Part shown: positions 52,217 to 61,397 of the stretch, in pieces
Numbering within the stretch: position 1 is the stretch's first letter
Layout of the letters: each line of letters begins with the position of its first letter
Source of the DNA: Pseudomonadota bacterium
GTDB taxonomy: Bacteria; Pseudomonadota; Alphaproteobacteria; Rhizobiales; Pleomorphomonadaceae
Assembly: GCA_023436885.1 (NCBI GenBank)
Contig: JAEZHI010000047.1
Span: forward strand, 1 to 64,000
Direction: 5' to 3'
Length of the DNA: 64,000 nucleotides
Notes under the pieces: generated by a model
What the model was told of the DNA's origin: nothing
Databases searched by the model: none
The model's input: only the letters and a program-made list of their open reading frames with translations
Program-made: the position numbers and the translations under genes

Positions 52217-53935
52217 TCAGAAGGCTTGCGGATAATGCTGGCGGGCGAACGCTTCCGAAATGTAGCCAGCTTTGAGATCGGCGAGCACGGCTTCCTTCGG
52301 TCGGGCCTTGGGATCGCCGTAGCCTCCCCCGCCGCCGGTGGTCAGTTCCAGCACGGCATCCTTCGGCACGGCGAACCGCGTGGTCTTGGGAATTGAGACA
52401 TACCGGCCATCGGGGAAGCGTACCCCCACATCGTTCGGCACCGCGACACCACCCCCGGCAAGCCCCCAGGGATCATTCTTGGTGCGTTCGACGACGGTGG
52501 TGATGTAGATGTCCTCGGTCATGCGGAAGAAGAAGTCGACCCCAGCGCCACCGCGCCATTCGCCGGCACCGCCGCTGTCCTGTCTCAACGCCATGCGATC
52601 CATCAGCCAGGGGTTCTTGGCCTCCCACACCTCGATCGGCGAGAAGCGAGTCGCGCTTTCGGAGATATGCAGCATGGTGCCGCCGTCACCGCCCTTCCAG
52701 GCGCCCTGCCCGACCGGATGCGGCGAGCCATCGGCCCAAGGCTCGCCAGTCTTCTCACGCGTGCCCCACCAAACCACCGAGCAGATGCAGCCGCCGCTCT
52801 GCGCTGGAACGGCCTCCGGGATCGCCTCGGCAATCGCCTTGTAGATCACTTCGATCGCCTGGTCGGCCGGCCATCCGTAGAGGAAGCAGGGTGACGGAGG
52901 CAGCGGGTGGAACATGGTGCCCGGCCTTGTCACCACCTCGATCGGGCGGAAATGCCCCTCATGCGGGGCTTCTCCGTAACCGGCGAGCATGGTGATGGCG
53001 ACGCGAGCGCAGGAAATCGTCGAGGGTACCGGACAGTTGACCGGGCCGGGGCGGGCCTCCGGGGTGTTGCTGAAATCGAGGCGAACCGTGGAGCCCTCGA
53101 CCTCGACGACGATCTCGAAGGGAATCCGCTCGTCGGAGATACCGTCGCTGTCCATCTCGCCGCGAGCGACATAGCGGCCGTCGGGGATCTTTTCGAAATA
53201 GGAACGGACGATGCGCTCGCCATGATCGAACATGTTTTCGATGGCGTTGCCAAACGCCTCGCGGCCAAAGCGCTCGACAACCTCGCGAAAGGCCGTGGCG
53301 CCGACCCGGCAACCGACCACCTGGGCGTTGAGGTCACCGGCGACGAATTTCGGTACCCGGCTGTTGGCGACGACCATGCGGTAGATGTCGTCGTTGAGTT
53401 CGCCTTTTTTATAGATCTTGACGCCTGGATAGATCGTACCTTCCTGGAAGACGTCTATCGTGTCGGTGCAGTAGGGATCCTTGCCGGCAATGTCGAGCCA
53501 ATGGCCCTTGATGGCGGTGTAGCCGATGAGCTCGCCATCATCGAGATAGACCGGGTTGACCACCGCCAGATCCTGCGGATGCGAACCGGTTCCATAGGGC
53601 CAGTTGTACATGATCATGTCGCCGGGAAACAGGTTGTCCGTCCCGCCGACGTTCTTCACGGCCTCTTCGACGCAGAAATTCAACGTGCCCATGAACATGG
53701 GCAAGCTCGGCGCCTGGGCGAGCAGGCGCATCTCGGGATCGTAGATGGCGACGGCGAAATCGAGCACCTCGTAGATCACCGGCGAGAAAGCGGTACGCAC
53801 CAGCGCCCGTTTCATCTGGTTGGCGGCCGAGTTGAGCGCGTGACGGACGACCTCGGTGGTAACCGGATCGGCAGCCGCGGGATCGCCGGTGCGAACGGCG
53901 CCAGCACGATGGAGAATGGTGTTGCTGGTCAACAT
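52217..53935 (-). CDS. hyuB: Divergent hydantoinase B-family subunit (HyuB3)
   Basis: A 572-residue HyuB-family protein with a changed active-site region. Where HyuB1 and HyuB2 read NDPYxGGVTHLND, this reads YNWPYGTGSHPQD, and HxxDVGG becomes GHWLDIAGKDP. The C-terminal TTGGGGGYGDPKAR is conserved. It follows HyuA2 by 2 bases and is its partner. The changes suggest a different substrate or a carboxylase-like reaction, as in acetone/acetophenone carboxylase relatives. Start at 53935. Confidence 0.9.
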   Translation of the reverse strand: MLTSNTILHRAGAVRTGDPAAADPVTTEVVRHALNSAANQMKRALVRTAFSPVIYEVLDFAVAIYDPEMRLLAQAPSLPMFMGTLNFCVEEAVKNVGGTDNLFPGDMIMYNWPYGTGSHPQDLAVVNPVYLDDGELIGYTAIKGHWLDIAGKDPYCTDTIDVFQEGTIYPGVKIYKKGELNDDIYRMVVANSRVPKFVAGDLNAQVVGCRVGATAFREVVERFGREAFGNAIENMFDHGERIVRSYFEKIPDGRYVARGEMDSDGISDERIPFEIVVEVEGSTVRLDFSNTPEARPGPVNCPVPSTISCARVAITMLAGYGEAPHEGHFRPIEVVTRPGTMFHPLPPSPCFLYGWPADQAIEVIYKAIAEAIPEAVPAQSGGCICSVVWWGTREKTGEPWADGSPHPVGQGAWKGGDGGTMLHISESATRFSPIEVWEAKNPWLMDRMALRQDSGGAGEWRGGAGVDFFFRMTEDIYITTVVERTKNDPWGLAGGGVAVPNDVGVRFPDGRYVSIPKTTRFAVPKDAVLELTTGGGGGYGDPKARPKEAVLADLKAGYISEAFARQHYPQAF

Positions 53936-53937
53936 GA

Positions 53938-55962
53938 TCAGGCGGCCTTGCGTTGGAGGACGAGTTCGCCGAAGCGACCGGTCGAGGCGGACCAACCGGC
54001 GTCGAGATACAGCGTGGCGGTGCTTTCGGTAACGATGGCCGGCCCTTCGAAACCCTGGCCGATGGACGCGCGTGGAACGACGCGGAAGGCCATCCGCCGT
54101 TTCTCGGTAAAGGAATAGGCGTCGACCGTTTCCTCATCCACATCCTTGGCGGCTGTGGCAGCGGACGTGGCTCCGCGGCGGGGCAGCGGCGCGCGCTCGG
54201 AAGCGCGGATGGAGACGATCTCGACGACGCCAGGCAAAACAGCGTCGAAGCTGCGGCGGTATTCCTCGGCGAAGACGGCACCGATTTCGGTGGCGGACGA
54301 GGCGAACCGGCTGCCGGCGATCGGGACCTCGATCGACAACCAGTGTTCCTGCCCCTTGTAGCGGAGGTCGAGACGGGCGCTCTTGACCGTTTCGGGAGCC
54401 CCGTGGCCGCCGCGAGCGGCGATCTCGCCGAACAGCTCGGCGAGGAGATCGCTCGCCGTTGCGACGCCGGCATCGTCGAGATCCATGATCCGGGTACGGG
54501 CGGCGGACTGCACCATATCGGCGCCGAGCAACCCCCAGGCGGAGAAATTGCCGGCGAGCGGCGGCACGACGATCTTGGTCATTCCCAGTTCTTCGGCCAG
54601 CAATGTCGCCATCATCGGTCCTGCACCGCCGAAGGGCAGCAGCACCATCGTGCGCGGATCGAGACCCTGCTCGACCGAAACCTCGCGCATGGCATTGGCC
54701 ATGGACGAAGCGGCGATCCGCAACACGCCGATGGCCGTGGCCTCGACGGTCTGGCCGATGGCTGCGGCAACGGGAGCGATTGCCGCTTCGGCCTTGCCGA
54801 AATCGAGCGTGATACCGGAGGCAAGCCTTCCCGGCCCCAACATGCCGAGGAAGGCGGCGGCATCGGTTGTCGCGGGCTCCGTGCCGCCCTTGCCGTAGCA
54901 GGCAGGTCCCGGTGCGGCGCCAGAGCTGCGCGGACCAACCCGCATCAGCCCGCCAACGTCGATATGGGCGATGGACCCGCCGCCGGAGCCGATGGACCGC
55001 ACGTCCACCCATGACGTCTGGATCGGCATGTTGTCGATCGTGCCTTCGTAAAGCACCTGCGGCTCGCCATTCAGGATCAGCGCGGTATCGAAGCTGGTAC
55101 CGCCCACGTCGGCGGTGATCAGCGCTTCGATACCGAGCATCTTGGCCACCTCGCTGGCACCTTGGGCGCCGGCAACCGGCCCCGACATGATGGTTTCGAA
55201 CGGGCGCTCCTCGGCCTCGCCGAAGGTCATCGAGCCACTGCCCGAGCGGGTGATCAGCGACGTGCCGCGAAAGCCAATCTCGCGCAGGCTGGCATCGAGA
55301 CGCTTGAGATAGCTCGACATGCGAGCACGGACGAAGGCGTCGATCACCGTGGTCGAGGTACGCTCGTATTCGCGATACTCGCCGGAAATACGATGCGATA
55401 GCGAAAGGCCGCCGGCAAAGCCACAATCGCGGGCGATGGCCTCGATACGCGCTTCATGGACCGGATTGGCATAGGCGTTGATGAGGCAGATGGCGATACT
55501 GTCGACACCTTCTGCCATCAGCGTTGTGACCGCCTCACGCACGGTCGCCTCGTCGAGCGATCGATAAATGTCTCCGTCGGCGCGTATGCGCTCGTCAACC
55601 TCGAGACGGAGATGGCGCGGCACCAGGGGTTCCGGCTGCTTCCAGAACAGATTGTACATCTCGGCGCGGTCGCCGCGGCGGATTTCGAGAACATCCCGAA
55701 AGCCTTTGGTGGTAATGAGACCAACCTTGGCGCCACGACGCTCAAGAAGCGCGTTGAGGCCCACGGTGGTGCCATGGAGAAAGAACTCCGCCCGCTCGAT
55801 CACCCGGCGCGGCACGCATTGCCGCACGGCGTCGATGACGCCTATGTCAGGGGAAGCGGGGACGGTTGGAACCTTGCCCTCGACCGTCTGGCCGGTTTCC
55901 TCGTCGTAGTAGACGAGGTCGGTGAAGGTTCCACCGATATCGACTCCAATGCGTGTCGCCAT
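53938..55962 (-). CDS. hyuA: Hydantoinase A / oxoprolinase-family subunit (HyuA2)
   Basis: A 674-residue HyuA ATPase subunit. RIGVDIGGTFTDLVYYDEE opens it (residues 4-22), FLHGTTVGLNALLERRG follows, and the second actin-like half has TADVGGTSFDTALIL near 280. GGAGPMMATLLAEELG is the usual late motif. It differs clearly from HyuA1, so the two pairs are old paralogues rather than a recent duplication. The start is 85 bases after the ABC ATPase gene, across a hairpin. Confidence 0.92.
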   Translation of the reverse strand: MATRIGVDIGGTFTDLVYYDEETGQTVEGKVPTVPASPDIGVIDAVRQCVPRRVIERAEFFLHGTTVGLNALLERRGAKVGLITTKGFRDVLEIRRGDRAEMYNLFWKQPEPLVPRHLRLEVDERIRADGDIYRSLDEATVREAVTTLMAEGVDSIAICLINAYANPVHEARIEAIARDCGFAGGLSLSHRISGEYREYERTSTTVIDAFVRARMSSYLKRLDASLREIGFRGTSLITRSGSGSMTFGEAEERPFETIMSGPVAGAQGASEVAKMLGIEALITADVGGTSFDTALILNGEPQVLYEGTIDNMPIQTSWVDVRSIGSGGGSIAHIDVGGLMRVGPRSSGAAPGPACYGKGGTEPATTDAAAFLGMLGPGRLASGITLDFGKAEAAIAPVAAAIGQTVEATAIGVLRIAASSMANAMREVSVEQGLDPRTMVLLPFGGAGPMMATLLAEELGMTKIVVPPLAGNFSAWGLLGADMVQSAARTRIMDLDDAGVATASDLLAELFGEIAARGGHGAPETVKSARLDLRYKGQEHWLSIEVPIAGSRFASSATEIGAVFAEEYRRSFDAVLPGVVEIVSIRASERAPLPRRGATSAATAAKDVDEETVDAYSFTEKRRMAFRVVPRASIGQGFEGPAIVTESTATLYLDAGWSASTGRFGELVLQRKAA

Positions 55963-56018
55963 GACTGGGTCCTAATGGTTAGCCGGGGATCGGATGCCCC
56001 CGTGAGGCCGAGCGAAGG

Positions 56019-56040
56019 TCCGAGCCCCGTGGGCGTCGGA
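56019..56040 (-). promoter_or_regulatory. Stem-loop between the ABC ATPase and HyuA2 genes
   Basis: TCCGA-GCCC and GGGC-G-TCGGA form a 9-bp stem with one bulged base and loop CGT. It lies in the 85-base gap separating the transport from the catabolic half of the operon and may set their relative expression. Confidence 0.45.
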
Positions 56041-56047
56041 CCAATGA

Positions 56048-56875
56048 TCATTGCCGAATACCGGACGGGTTGGAGGCAGAGGCGCGGATGGCGTCGCGCA
56101 AGCGGGCCTCCTCTTCGGTGACGACCGGCACCGCACCGATGAGACGCCGGGTATAGTCATGACGGGGGGCGGCGAAGACCTCTTCAACGCTGCCGCTCTC
56201 GACCATATGGCCGCTTTGGAACACGCTCACCGTGGTCGCGATGGCGCGCACCACGGCAAGATCATGCGTGATGAACAGATAGGTGAGTCCGCGCTCGACC
56301 CGCAGGCGCTCGAGCAGCTGCAGCACGCGCGCCTGCACCAGCACGTCGAGCGCCGAGGTTGGCTCGTCGAGCACGATCAATTCGGGCTCGCAGGCGATCG
56401 CCCGCGCGATCGCCACGCGCTGCCGCTGGCCGCCAGAGAGGCTTCGCGGCGAGCGGCGCGCATAATCCGCCTCCAGTCCCACTTCGTCGAGCAGCGAAGC
56501 AACGCGAGACGGACGCTCCGAGGATGGACCGATGCCGTGCACGTCGAGCGGCAGACGGATGCTCGCACCGATGCTGCGCCGGGGATTGAGCGCGGACAGG
56601 GGGTTTTGCTGCACCAGTTGGAGGGCGCGGCGGTGCTCGGTCTCGCGTGTCGCCGGCAAGGGCACGCCATTGAAGCGGATCTCGCCATTGGTCGGCCGGG
56701 TGAGGCCGAGAACGAGATTGGCCAGCGTCGTCTTGCCCGATCCGCTTTCGCCGACAATGGCGTGGCAGCCCCGCCGTTCGAAAGCGAGCGAGACGCCCTC
56801 CAGGGCGACCACACGGTTGCCATCGGCCTCGAAGGTCTTGCCCAAACCGCGAAACTCAAGGATCGGCTCGCTCAT
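56048..56875 (-). CDS. Dipeptide/oligopeptide-type ABC transporter, ATP-binding protein (DppF-like)
   Basis: A 275-residue ATPase. Walker A GESGSGKTT is near residue 42, the signature LSGGQRQRVAIARA near 148, Walker B ELIVLDEPTSALD near 169, and FITHDLAVVRAI carries the switch His. The ATG at 56875 overlaps the stop of the second ATPase gene. It is shorter than most DppF proteins (about 320-330), with a reduced C-terminal tail. Confidence 0.93.
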   Translation of the reverse strand: MSEPILEFRGLGKTFEADGNRVVALEGVSLAFERRGCHAIVGESGSGKTTLANLVLGLTRPTNGEIRFNGVPLPATRETEHRRALQLVQQNPLSALNPRRSIGASIRLPLDVHGIGPSSERPSRVASLLDEVGLEADYARRSPRSLSGGQRQRVAIARAIACEPELIVLDEPTSALDVLVQARVLQLLERLRVERGLTYLFITHDLAVVRAIATTVSVFQSGHMVESGSVEEVFAAPRHDYTRRLIGAVPVVTEEEARLRDAIRASASNPSGIRQ

Positions 56876-57759
56876 GGCTGCATCTCCCAAGGCTCGCCAC
56901 AGCCCTCATGCACGATCAGCGGATTCTCGAAATCGGGACTGCGTTCGGGCAGATCCGGCAGCCCGCTCCCGGAAATCTTGGGAATGGCCGCCAACAAGGC
57001 GCGCGTGTAGGGATGGCGCGGATCGGAGAACAGTTGCCCCGTCGTGGCATGCTCGACGATGCGGCCGCGATAGATCACGTAGACGCGGTCTGCAAATTCG
57101 CGCACCACGCCGAGATTGTGCGAGATCAGGAGCACGGCGGTACCGCGCGTGGCGGCGAGATCGCGCATCAACTCCAGCGTCTGAGCCTGAACCGTCACGT
57201 CAAGCGCCGTTCCCGGCTCGTCGGCGATGAGCAGCGCCGGGCGGTTGGCCAGCGCCATGGCAATCATGACGCGCTGGTTCATGCCGCCCGACAGCTGGAA
57301 AGCATAGGAATTGAGCGCCCGTGCCGGGCCCGGAATGCTGACCTCGGCCAGCGCGGCTTCGGCACGGGCGTCCGCGTCGCGATCGGACAGCGCCGGCTCG
57401 GCAACGCGCAGAACCTCGCGAAACTGGCCGCGGATGCGAAAGATCGGGTTCAGCGCCGAGGTCGGATCCTGGAAGATCATGGCGACGCGTCGGCCGCGCA
57501 GGCGACGGATGTCGCGGCCGCCGGCAGCCGCCTCGACGCCATCGACGCGGATGGAACCGGCGACCTCGACATTGCCGGCGTCCTGGAGCAGCCCCATGGC
57601 GAGGCGGGCGGTAACCGATTTGCCGGAGCCGGATTCACCCACCAATGCAACCTTTTCGCCGGCTCGGACGTGCAACGAAATGCTGTGGAGCACCTTCGAT
57701 CGGCGCCAGCGGCCAAAGGTCAATTCCAGATCGCGGATGGACAGAACGGGTTCCATCAT
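56872..57759 (-). CDS. Dipeptide/oligopeptide-type ABC transporter, ATP-binding protein (DppD-like)
   Basis: A 295-residue ATPase. Walker A GESGSGKSV is near residue 40, the signature LSGGMNQRVMIAMAL near 151, and Walker B LLIADEPGTALD near 173. The C-terminal RHPYTRALLAAIPK is the family's characteristic tail. GGAGGG lies before the ATGATG at 57759. With the partner ATPase it energises the permease pair encoded just upstream. A longer frame upstream overlaps the permease gene and is not used. Confidence 0.93.
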   Translation of the reverse strand: MMEPVLSIRDLELTFGRWRRSKVLHSISLHVRAGEKVALVGESGSGKSVTARLAMGLLQDAGNVEVAGSIRVDGVEAAAGGRDIRRLRGRRVAMIFQDPTSALNPIFRIRGQFREVLRVAEPALSDRDADARAEAALAEVSIPGPARALNSYAFQLSGGMNQRVMIAMALANRPALLIADEPGTALDVTVQAQTLELMRDLAATRGTAVLLISHNLGVVREFADRVYVIYRGRIVEHATTGQLFSDPRHPYTRALLAAIPKISGSGLPDLPERSPDFENPLIVHEGCGEPWEMQP

Positions 57760-57760
57760 C

Positions 57761-58636
57761 TCAGCCCTCCGCCTCGAACGCTTCGCGCAAGCCGTCGCCC
57801 AAGAGGTTGAACCCGAGGACGATGACGAGAATGGCGACGGCCGGCCAGACGGTGAGCCACCAGGAACTGGGCATGTATTTCGCGCCCTCGGCAACCATCG
57901 AGCCAAGATCGGGCGTCGGCGGCTGTACGCCGAGGCCGAGGAAGGACAGCGACGATGCCATGAGGATGACGAAGCCGACGTCGAGCGTCATCTTGGTGAC
58001 GATTGACGGCAGGCAGTTGGGCAGGATCTCGCGGAAGATGATATGGGACGTCGAGGCCCCGATGGTCTCGGCGGCGAGCACGTAGCCTTCGTTCGCCTCG
58101 GCTCGCGTCACGTTGTAGACGAGGCGCGCGTACCAAGGCCACCACATGGCGGTGATCGCCAGCATGCCGTTGAGAAGCGTCGGTTCCAGGAAGCCCATGA
58201 TGGCCATGGCGAGAACCAGAGGCGGGACGGCGAGGAAAACGTCGGTGACGCGCATCAGCGCGTAGTCGACCCAGCCACCCTTGTAGCCGGCGAGAAGACC
58301 GACCACGACGCCGATCGGCGTGGCGATGGACAGCACCACAACGGCCATGATCAGCGCCAGCTGATAGCCGTAGACGATACGGGTGAACAGATCGCGCCCC
58401 ATGGTATCGGTGCCGAACCAATAGGTGCCGTCTGGCGCAGCATTCATCGAGGCGAAGTCACCGACGGGACCGACATGCTCGGGATATGGCGTGAGAACAT
58501 CGGCGAAGATCGACAGAACCAGGATCACCACGACGATCAGCAGGCCCATCACCGACAGCGGGTTGGAGAAGAAGGTGCTCCAGACCTTGGACGACGGCAG
58601 GCGAGCAAAACTTGGGAGAGAAGGACGCCGGGCCAT
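57761..58636 (-). CDS. Dipeptide/oligopeptide-type ABC transporter, permease (DppC-like)
   Basis: A 291-residue inner-membrane permease with a cytoplasmic N-terminus, a first helix (VMGLLIVVVILVLSIFADVL) and a large periplasmic loop carrying YWFGTDTMGRDLFTRI, the DppC/OppC hallmark. The EAA loop AAETIGASTSHIIFREILPN contacts the ATPases. Three bases separate it from the DppB-like gene. Confidence 0.94.
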   Translation of the reverse strand: MARRPSLPSFARLPSSKVWSTFFSNPLSVMGLLIVVVILVLSIFADVLTPYPEHVGPVGDFASMNAAPDGTYWFGTDTMGRDLFTRIVYGYQLALIMAVVVLSIATPIGVVVGLLAGYKGGWVDYALMRVTDVFLAVPPLVLAMAIMGFLEPTLLNGMLAITAMWWPWYARLVYNVTRAEANEGYVLAAETIGASTSHIIFREILPNCLPSIVTKMTLDVGFVILMASSLSFLGLGVQPPTPDLGSMVAEGAKYMPSSWWLTVWPAVAILVIVLGFNLLGDGLREAFEAEG

Positions 58637-58639
58637 ATC

Positions 58640-59662
58640 TCAGTGCCTTCTCGACGACAGGCGGATGCGCGGATTGACGACGGTGACCAGGATATCGACG
58701 ACGATATTCATGATCAGGAAGGCCGCGGCGATGATCAGCACCGTGCCGACGATGGCATCGAGGTCCTTGCGCAGGATGACGTCGACGCCGTAGCGGCTGA
58801 GACCCGGCCAGCCGAATACCTTCTCGACCAGAAAGGCATTGCCCAGCAGCGCGGCGAACTCGAGACCGAGGATGGTGAGCGTCGGAATGAAGGCGGGCGC
58901 GAAGGCATAACGGCTGGCGACGCGCCAGGGGCGGAAGCCATAGGCCTGGGCCATCTCGATATAAGGCTTGCCGTAGACTTCGATCATGTTGGAACGGGTC
59001 AGGCGCGCCACCTGCCCCATACCGCCGAGAGCCAGCGCCACTGCCGGCAGGATGAGATGATGCAGCGCATCGGCAAACGCCACGAGGTTGCCGGAAAGCA
59101 GGCTGTCGAGCAGGTAGAAACCGGTCACTGTCGGCGGGACGGGAGTCGCGTCGAGCAGTCGCCCTTCGATGGGAAAAATCGGCCAGAAATATCCGAAGAC
59201 GAGCTGGAGGATAACGCCCCAGACGAATGCCGGCGTACAGACGCCCAGAAGGGCCACGATCCGCCCGACATGATCGATGAACCGTCCGCGAAAATGGGCC
59301 GAAATCGCGCCGATCGGCAGGCCAAACAGCGCCATGATCAGACCCGAAACCACCACGAGTTCGAGCGTCGCCGGCAGGAACTGGGCGATATCGGTCGACA
59401 CCGGCCGATTGGTGAACAGCGACTTGCCGATGTCACCATGCGACAACGCTTTGACGAACTCCCAATACTGGACCGGTATCGGCTCATCGAGATGACGGTC
59501 GGCCCTGAGGGCAGCCACCTGTTCGGCGGAGGCATTGGCTCCGAGAGCAATGCGAGCCGGATCACCGGGCATCACCCTGGCCACGGCAAAGATGAGGATG
59601 GAGATGCCGACCATGACGATCAGCGACGCCTTGAGGCGCGAATAGAGGGTCTTCCAGATCAT
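58640..59662 (-). CDS. Dipeptide/oligopeptide-type ABC transporter, permease (DppB-like)
   Basis: A 340-residue inner-membrane permease. The N-terminal helix ASLIVMVGISILIFAVARVMPGDPAR is the DppB/OppB signature, followed by the conserved LDEPIPVQYWEFVKALSHGDIGKSL periplasmic loop. The EAA loop YGFRPWRVASRYAFAPAFIPT is present. It follows the binding-protein gene after 136 bases containing a strong hairpin. Confidence 0.94.
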   Translation of the reverse strand: MIWKTLYSRLKASLIVMVGISILIFAVARVMPGDPARIALGANASAEQVAALRADRHLDEPIPVQYWEFVKALSHGDIGKSLFTNRPVSTDIAQFLPATLELVVVSGLIMALFGLPIGAISAHFRGRFIDHVGRIVALLGVCTPAFVWGVILQLVFGYFWPIFPIEGRLLDATPVPPTVTGFYLLDSLLSGNLVAFADALHHLILPAVALALGGMGQVARLTRSNMIEVYGKPYIEMAQAYGFRPWRVASRYAFAPAFIPTLTILGLEFAALLGNAFLVEKVFGWPGLSRYGVDVILRKDLDAIVGTVLIIAAAFLIMNIVVDILVTVVNPRIRLSSRRH

Positions 59663-59771
59663 GTGATCGCCACCACCTTGCGACGCGAGACGCCGGTACG
59701 TCGCGGAGGGATTCCCAGCCGCGCCGCTTCCGCGGCACGGGACGCTGCCCGCACCGCGATATCGGAGAAGG

Positions 59772-59794
59772 CCGCCGGACCGGTGGTCCGGCGG
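59772..59794 (-). promoter_or_regulatory. Strong stem-loop after the binding-protein gene
   Basis: CCGCCGGACC-GGT-GGTCCGGCGG is a perfect, GC-rich 10-bp stem with a 3-nt loop, 4 bases past the binding-protein stop. No T-run follows on the minus strand, so it more likely stabilises the upstream message or partly terminates, giving excess binding protein. Confidence 0.6.
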
Positions 59795-59798
59795 ACCG

Positions 59799-61397
59799 TC
59801 AGCTCTTGACGCTCATGGTTCGGAAGATGAGGTTGAAGTTGTCGAGCGTCCGCTTCGACGTATCTTCGAGCGTTGGAACGGTGACCGCATCGCGGGCCAC
59901 GAAAACGCCAGTGAACTCGTAGGCGAAAATTGTTGGCGCGAGGTCGCGGAGCCGGGCATTGAGTTCCTTGTAGATCGCTTCTCGTTTGGCCGGATCGGTT
60001 TCGCTGCGACCGGCTTCGAGCAGCGCGTCCACCTTGTCGTCCTTGAGATGCTCGGCGGACATCCAGGTGGGCGGAACCTTGGATGAATACATGTTGTAGA
60101 GCAGCGAATCCGGATCAGGCGTGACAGCTGACACGGCGATTTCGACCGCATGCGGAGCGGTGTCCGGCTTGGTCACCTGGTCGGAGACCAAAACCCAGGG
60201 GGTCTTGACGACGTTGACCGGGAAACCGAGCTTGGAGAACGTCGCCTGCATTAGAAGCGCGATGCGTTCGCGAGCCGGAACCTCGGCGATCCAGGCGATG
60301 TCGAGCGGGCTCTTCTTGGGATCGTACTTGCACTGCGCGAGCTCTTCCTTGGCCTTGGCCATGTCCTGCTTGATATCGGGCAGGCTGGGGTCGAAGCCGA
60401 GAAGACCGGACGGCAGCGGACCCTTCATCGGGATGCCCTGGCTGAACTTGTCATTGATCTTCAGGATCTTGAGCGTGTTCGTGTAGTCGAAGGCATAGGA
60501 CAGCGCGCGACGGCAATGCACGTCATCGAGAGGCGCGCGGGCCGTGTTGAGCTTGATGTACTCGCCAGTGGCGCCGGCTTCTCGCAGCAGCTTTATGCTC
60601 TTTTCGGCGGCCATTGCCTTGATGACCTCGGGCGGCAGCCACAGATCGGAGATCTCGTGTTCGCCGCGCAACATCAGGGCACGAATTGTCGGAGCCTCAA
60701 CGCCGTAACGATAGTGCACCTTGTCCGGCGCATTTTCCGCAAAGGGAAGGAAATAACCAGGGAACTTGCCCATGATCGTTTCGGTCTGCGGGTTCTGGCT
60801 CTCCACGGTGTAGGCGCCGGAACCGGCATCGTGGGCGGACAGCCAAGTCTCGCCGTAGTCGCCGAATTCGCCATACTTGCCATCTGCCTTGTGGGCCGTC
60901 ACATCCTTGGAATCGAGGATCGGCAGGCGAACGAGAGCGGCCAGGAACGGTGCATAGGGAGACGATAGCGTAAACTTGACCGTATGGGGATCGACGGCCT
61001 CCACCTTGTCCACGCGGCCTGCGAACAAGCTGGAAAAGCCCTGCCCCATGGCAACCATGCGGTTGAGCGAGAAGATGACGTCGTCCGCCGTCAGCGGATT
61101 TCCGGAATGAAATTTGACGTCCGGACGCAGCTTGAAGGTGTAGGCGGTGCCATCGACCGTCCATTCCGACGCCAACAGCGGCTCGACACCTGGACCGCCC
61201 TTCTTGGGACCGACCAGGGTGTCATAGAGATTGGTCATCAGAACCGTATCGGCGTAATCGGTGGCCTTGGCAGGATCGATTTCACCGACTGGAGCTTCAT
61301 CGAGCCGGAGAACCCGTTCGGCGTGGGATTGCGCCGCCAGAAGAAAAGGCGACACCATCAGCACAGCGGAAGCCAAAAGGCTTGCCTTGAATTTCAT
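59799..61397 (-). CDS. Dipeptide-type ABC transporter, periplasmic binding protein (family 5)
   Basis: A 532-residue family-5 solute-binding protein. A Sec signal peptide (LLASAVLMVSPFLLAAQSHA) ends near residue 24. The mature protein shows NLYDTLVGP, the family motif YTFKLRPDVKFHSGNPLTADDVIFSLNR and GSGAYTVESQNPQ. It binds the imported compound in the periplasm; relatives take di- and oligopeptides but also opines, haem or nickel. AGAGGGG precedes the ATG at 61397. First gene of the 16-kb hydantoinase operon. Confidence 0.93.
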   Translation of the reverse strand: MKFKASLLASAVLMVSPFLLAAQSHAERVLRLDEAPVGEIDPAKATDYADTVLMTNLYDTLVGPKKGGPGVEPLLASEWTVDGTAYTFKLRPDVKFHSGNPLTADDVIFSLNRMVAMGQGFSSLFAGRVDKVEAVDPHTVKFTLSSPYAPFLAALVRLPILDSKDVTAHKADGKYGEFGDYGETWLSAHDAGSGAYTVESQNPQTETIMGKFPGYFLPFAENAPDKVHYRYGVEAPTIRALMLRGEHEISDLWLPPEVIKAMAAEKSIKLLREAGATGEYIKLNTARAPLDDVHCRRALSYAFDYTNTLKILKINDKFSQGIPMKGPLPSGLLGFDPSLPDIKQDMAKAKEELAQCKYDPKKSPLDIAWIAEVPARERIALLMQATFSKLGFPVNVVKTPWVLVSDQVTKPDTAPHAVEIAVSAVTPDPDSLLYNMYSSKVPPTWMSAEHLKDDKVDALLEAGRSETDPAKREAIYKELNARLRDLAPTIFAYEFTGVFVARDAVTVPTLEDTSKRTLDNFNLIFRTMSVKS

